Below, piece by piece: positions 5,074 to 5,148 of a stretch of 5,148 nucleotides of DNA. The stretch lies in assembly GCA_944372725.1 (NCBI GenBank), contig CALWAA010000132.1, forward strand, positions 1-5,148, in the 5' to 3' direction. This DNA is from an uncultured Bacilli bacterium (GTDB lineage: Bacteria; Bacillota_I; Bacilli_A; RF39; UBA660). Under the pieces are notes generated by a model, which saw nothing but the letters and a program-made list of their open reading frames with translations, was not told the origin of the DNA and did not search any database. The first letter of the stretch is position 1, and each line of letters starts with the position of its first letter. The position numbers and the translations under genes were made by a program.

Positions 5074-5148
5074 TATCTTTTCTTTGACAGCAAAATTGAA
5101 AAAAGCTAGGTCTAATAAGGCCTAGCTCAATTTTTAATTGTTGTGTAA
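5074..5148. repeat. Direct repeat B, copy 2, with terminator
   Basis: This is an exact copy of 115-189 running to the window edge. It includes the 9-bp stem terminator at 5104-5127 with the A tract at 5099-5103. Whether the sequence continues like that after 189 (into another HTH gene) cannot be seen. Confidence 0.95.

Noticed and set aside
1..5148. CRISPR array, tRNA or rRNA genes
   Set aside because: No regularly spaced short repeats and no cloverleaf or rRNA-like conserved strings were seen on either strand.

Overview
The window is AT-rich, has strong GGAGG-type ribosome binding sites and uses the standard code (TGG for Trp, TGA as stop). It holds a SipW-type (TasA/camelysin-like) secreted protein, a KilA-N protein and an AbiEi remnant. 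Together these suggest a low-GC Bacillota lineage, probably an uncultured gut bacterium, and an accessory or mobile region rather than core chromosome. Taxonomy is inferred; no marker gene is present.

Layout. Positions 1-189 join two sequences that both recur later. Bases 1-117 (block A) recur exactly at 793-909, and bases 115-189 (block B, containing a hairpin terminator) recur exactly at 5074-5148. Block A-B therefore looks like the empty version of a site that is occupied further right by a 4.16 kb segment (910-5073), with the trinucleotide TAT shared at the junction. Between the two copies lie a leftward run of promoter-like sites and a leftward gene (426-737) for a short IS30-transposase-like helix-turn-helix protein with eight cysteines.

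The 910-5073 segment carries four things. (i) A 579-residue exported protein (1027-2766) has a C-terminal C-type-lectin-like region that switches abruptly from about 30% to 54% GC, the signature of a diversity-generating retroelement (DGR) variable region. (ii) Just behind it are a small perfect hairpin, a GC-richer foldable stretch and a 104-residue protein resembling the MutS mismatch-recognition domain. (iii) A decayed AbiEi-type antitoxin gene (3454-3764) still has a perfect 16-bp inverted repeat in front of it. (iv) A KilA-N domain protein (3902-4786) has a 16-A run near its 3' end. A terminator plus AT-rich motif of about 65 bp occurs twice, on either side of (iii)+(iv).

How they may work together: the surface protein appears to be a DGR target, yet there is no reverse transcriptase and no template repeat here. 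If it diversifies, it must do so in trans from a DGR elsewhere, possibly with the MutS-like protein as a local accessory. The whole looks like a cargo cassette that can be present or absent. Whether the A-B junction is a real tandem copy, an excised form in the population, or an assembly effect cannot be settled from the sequence alone.
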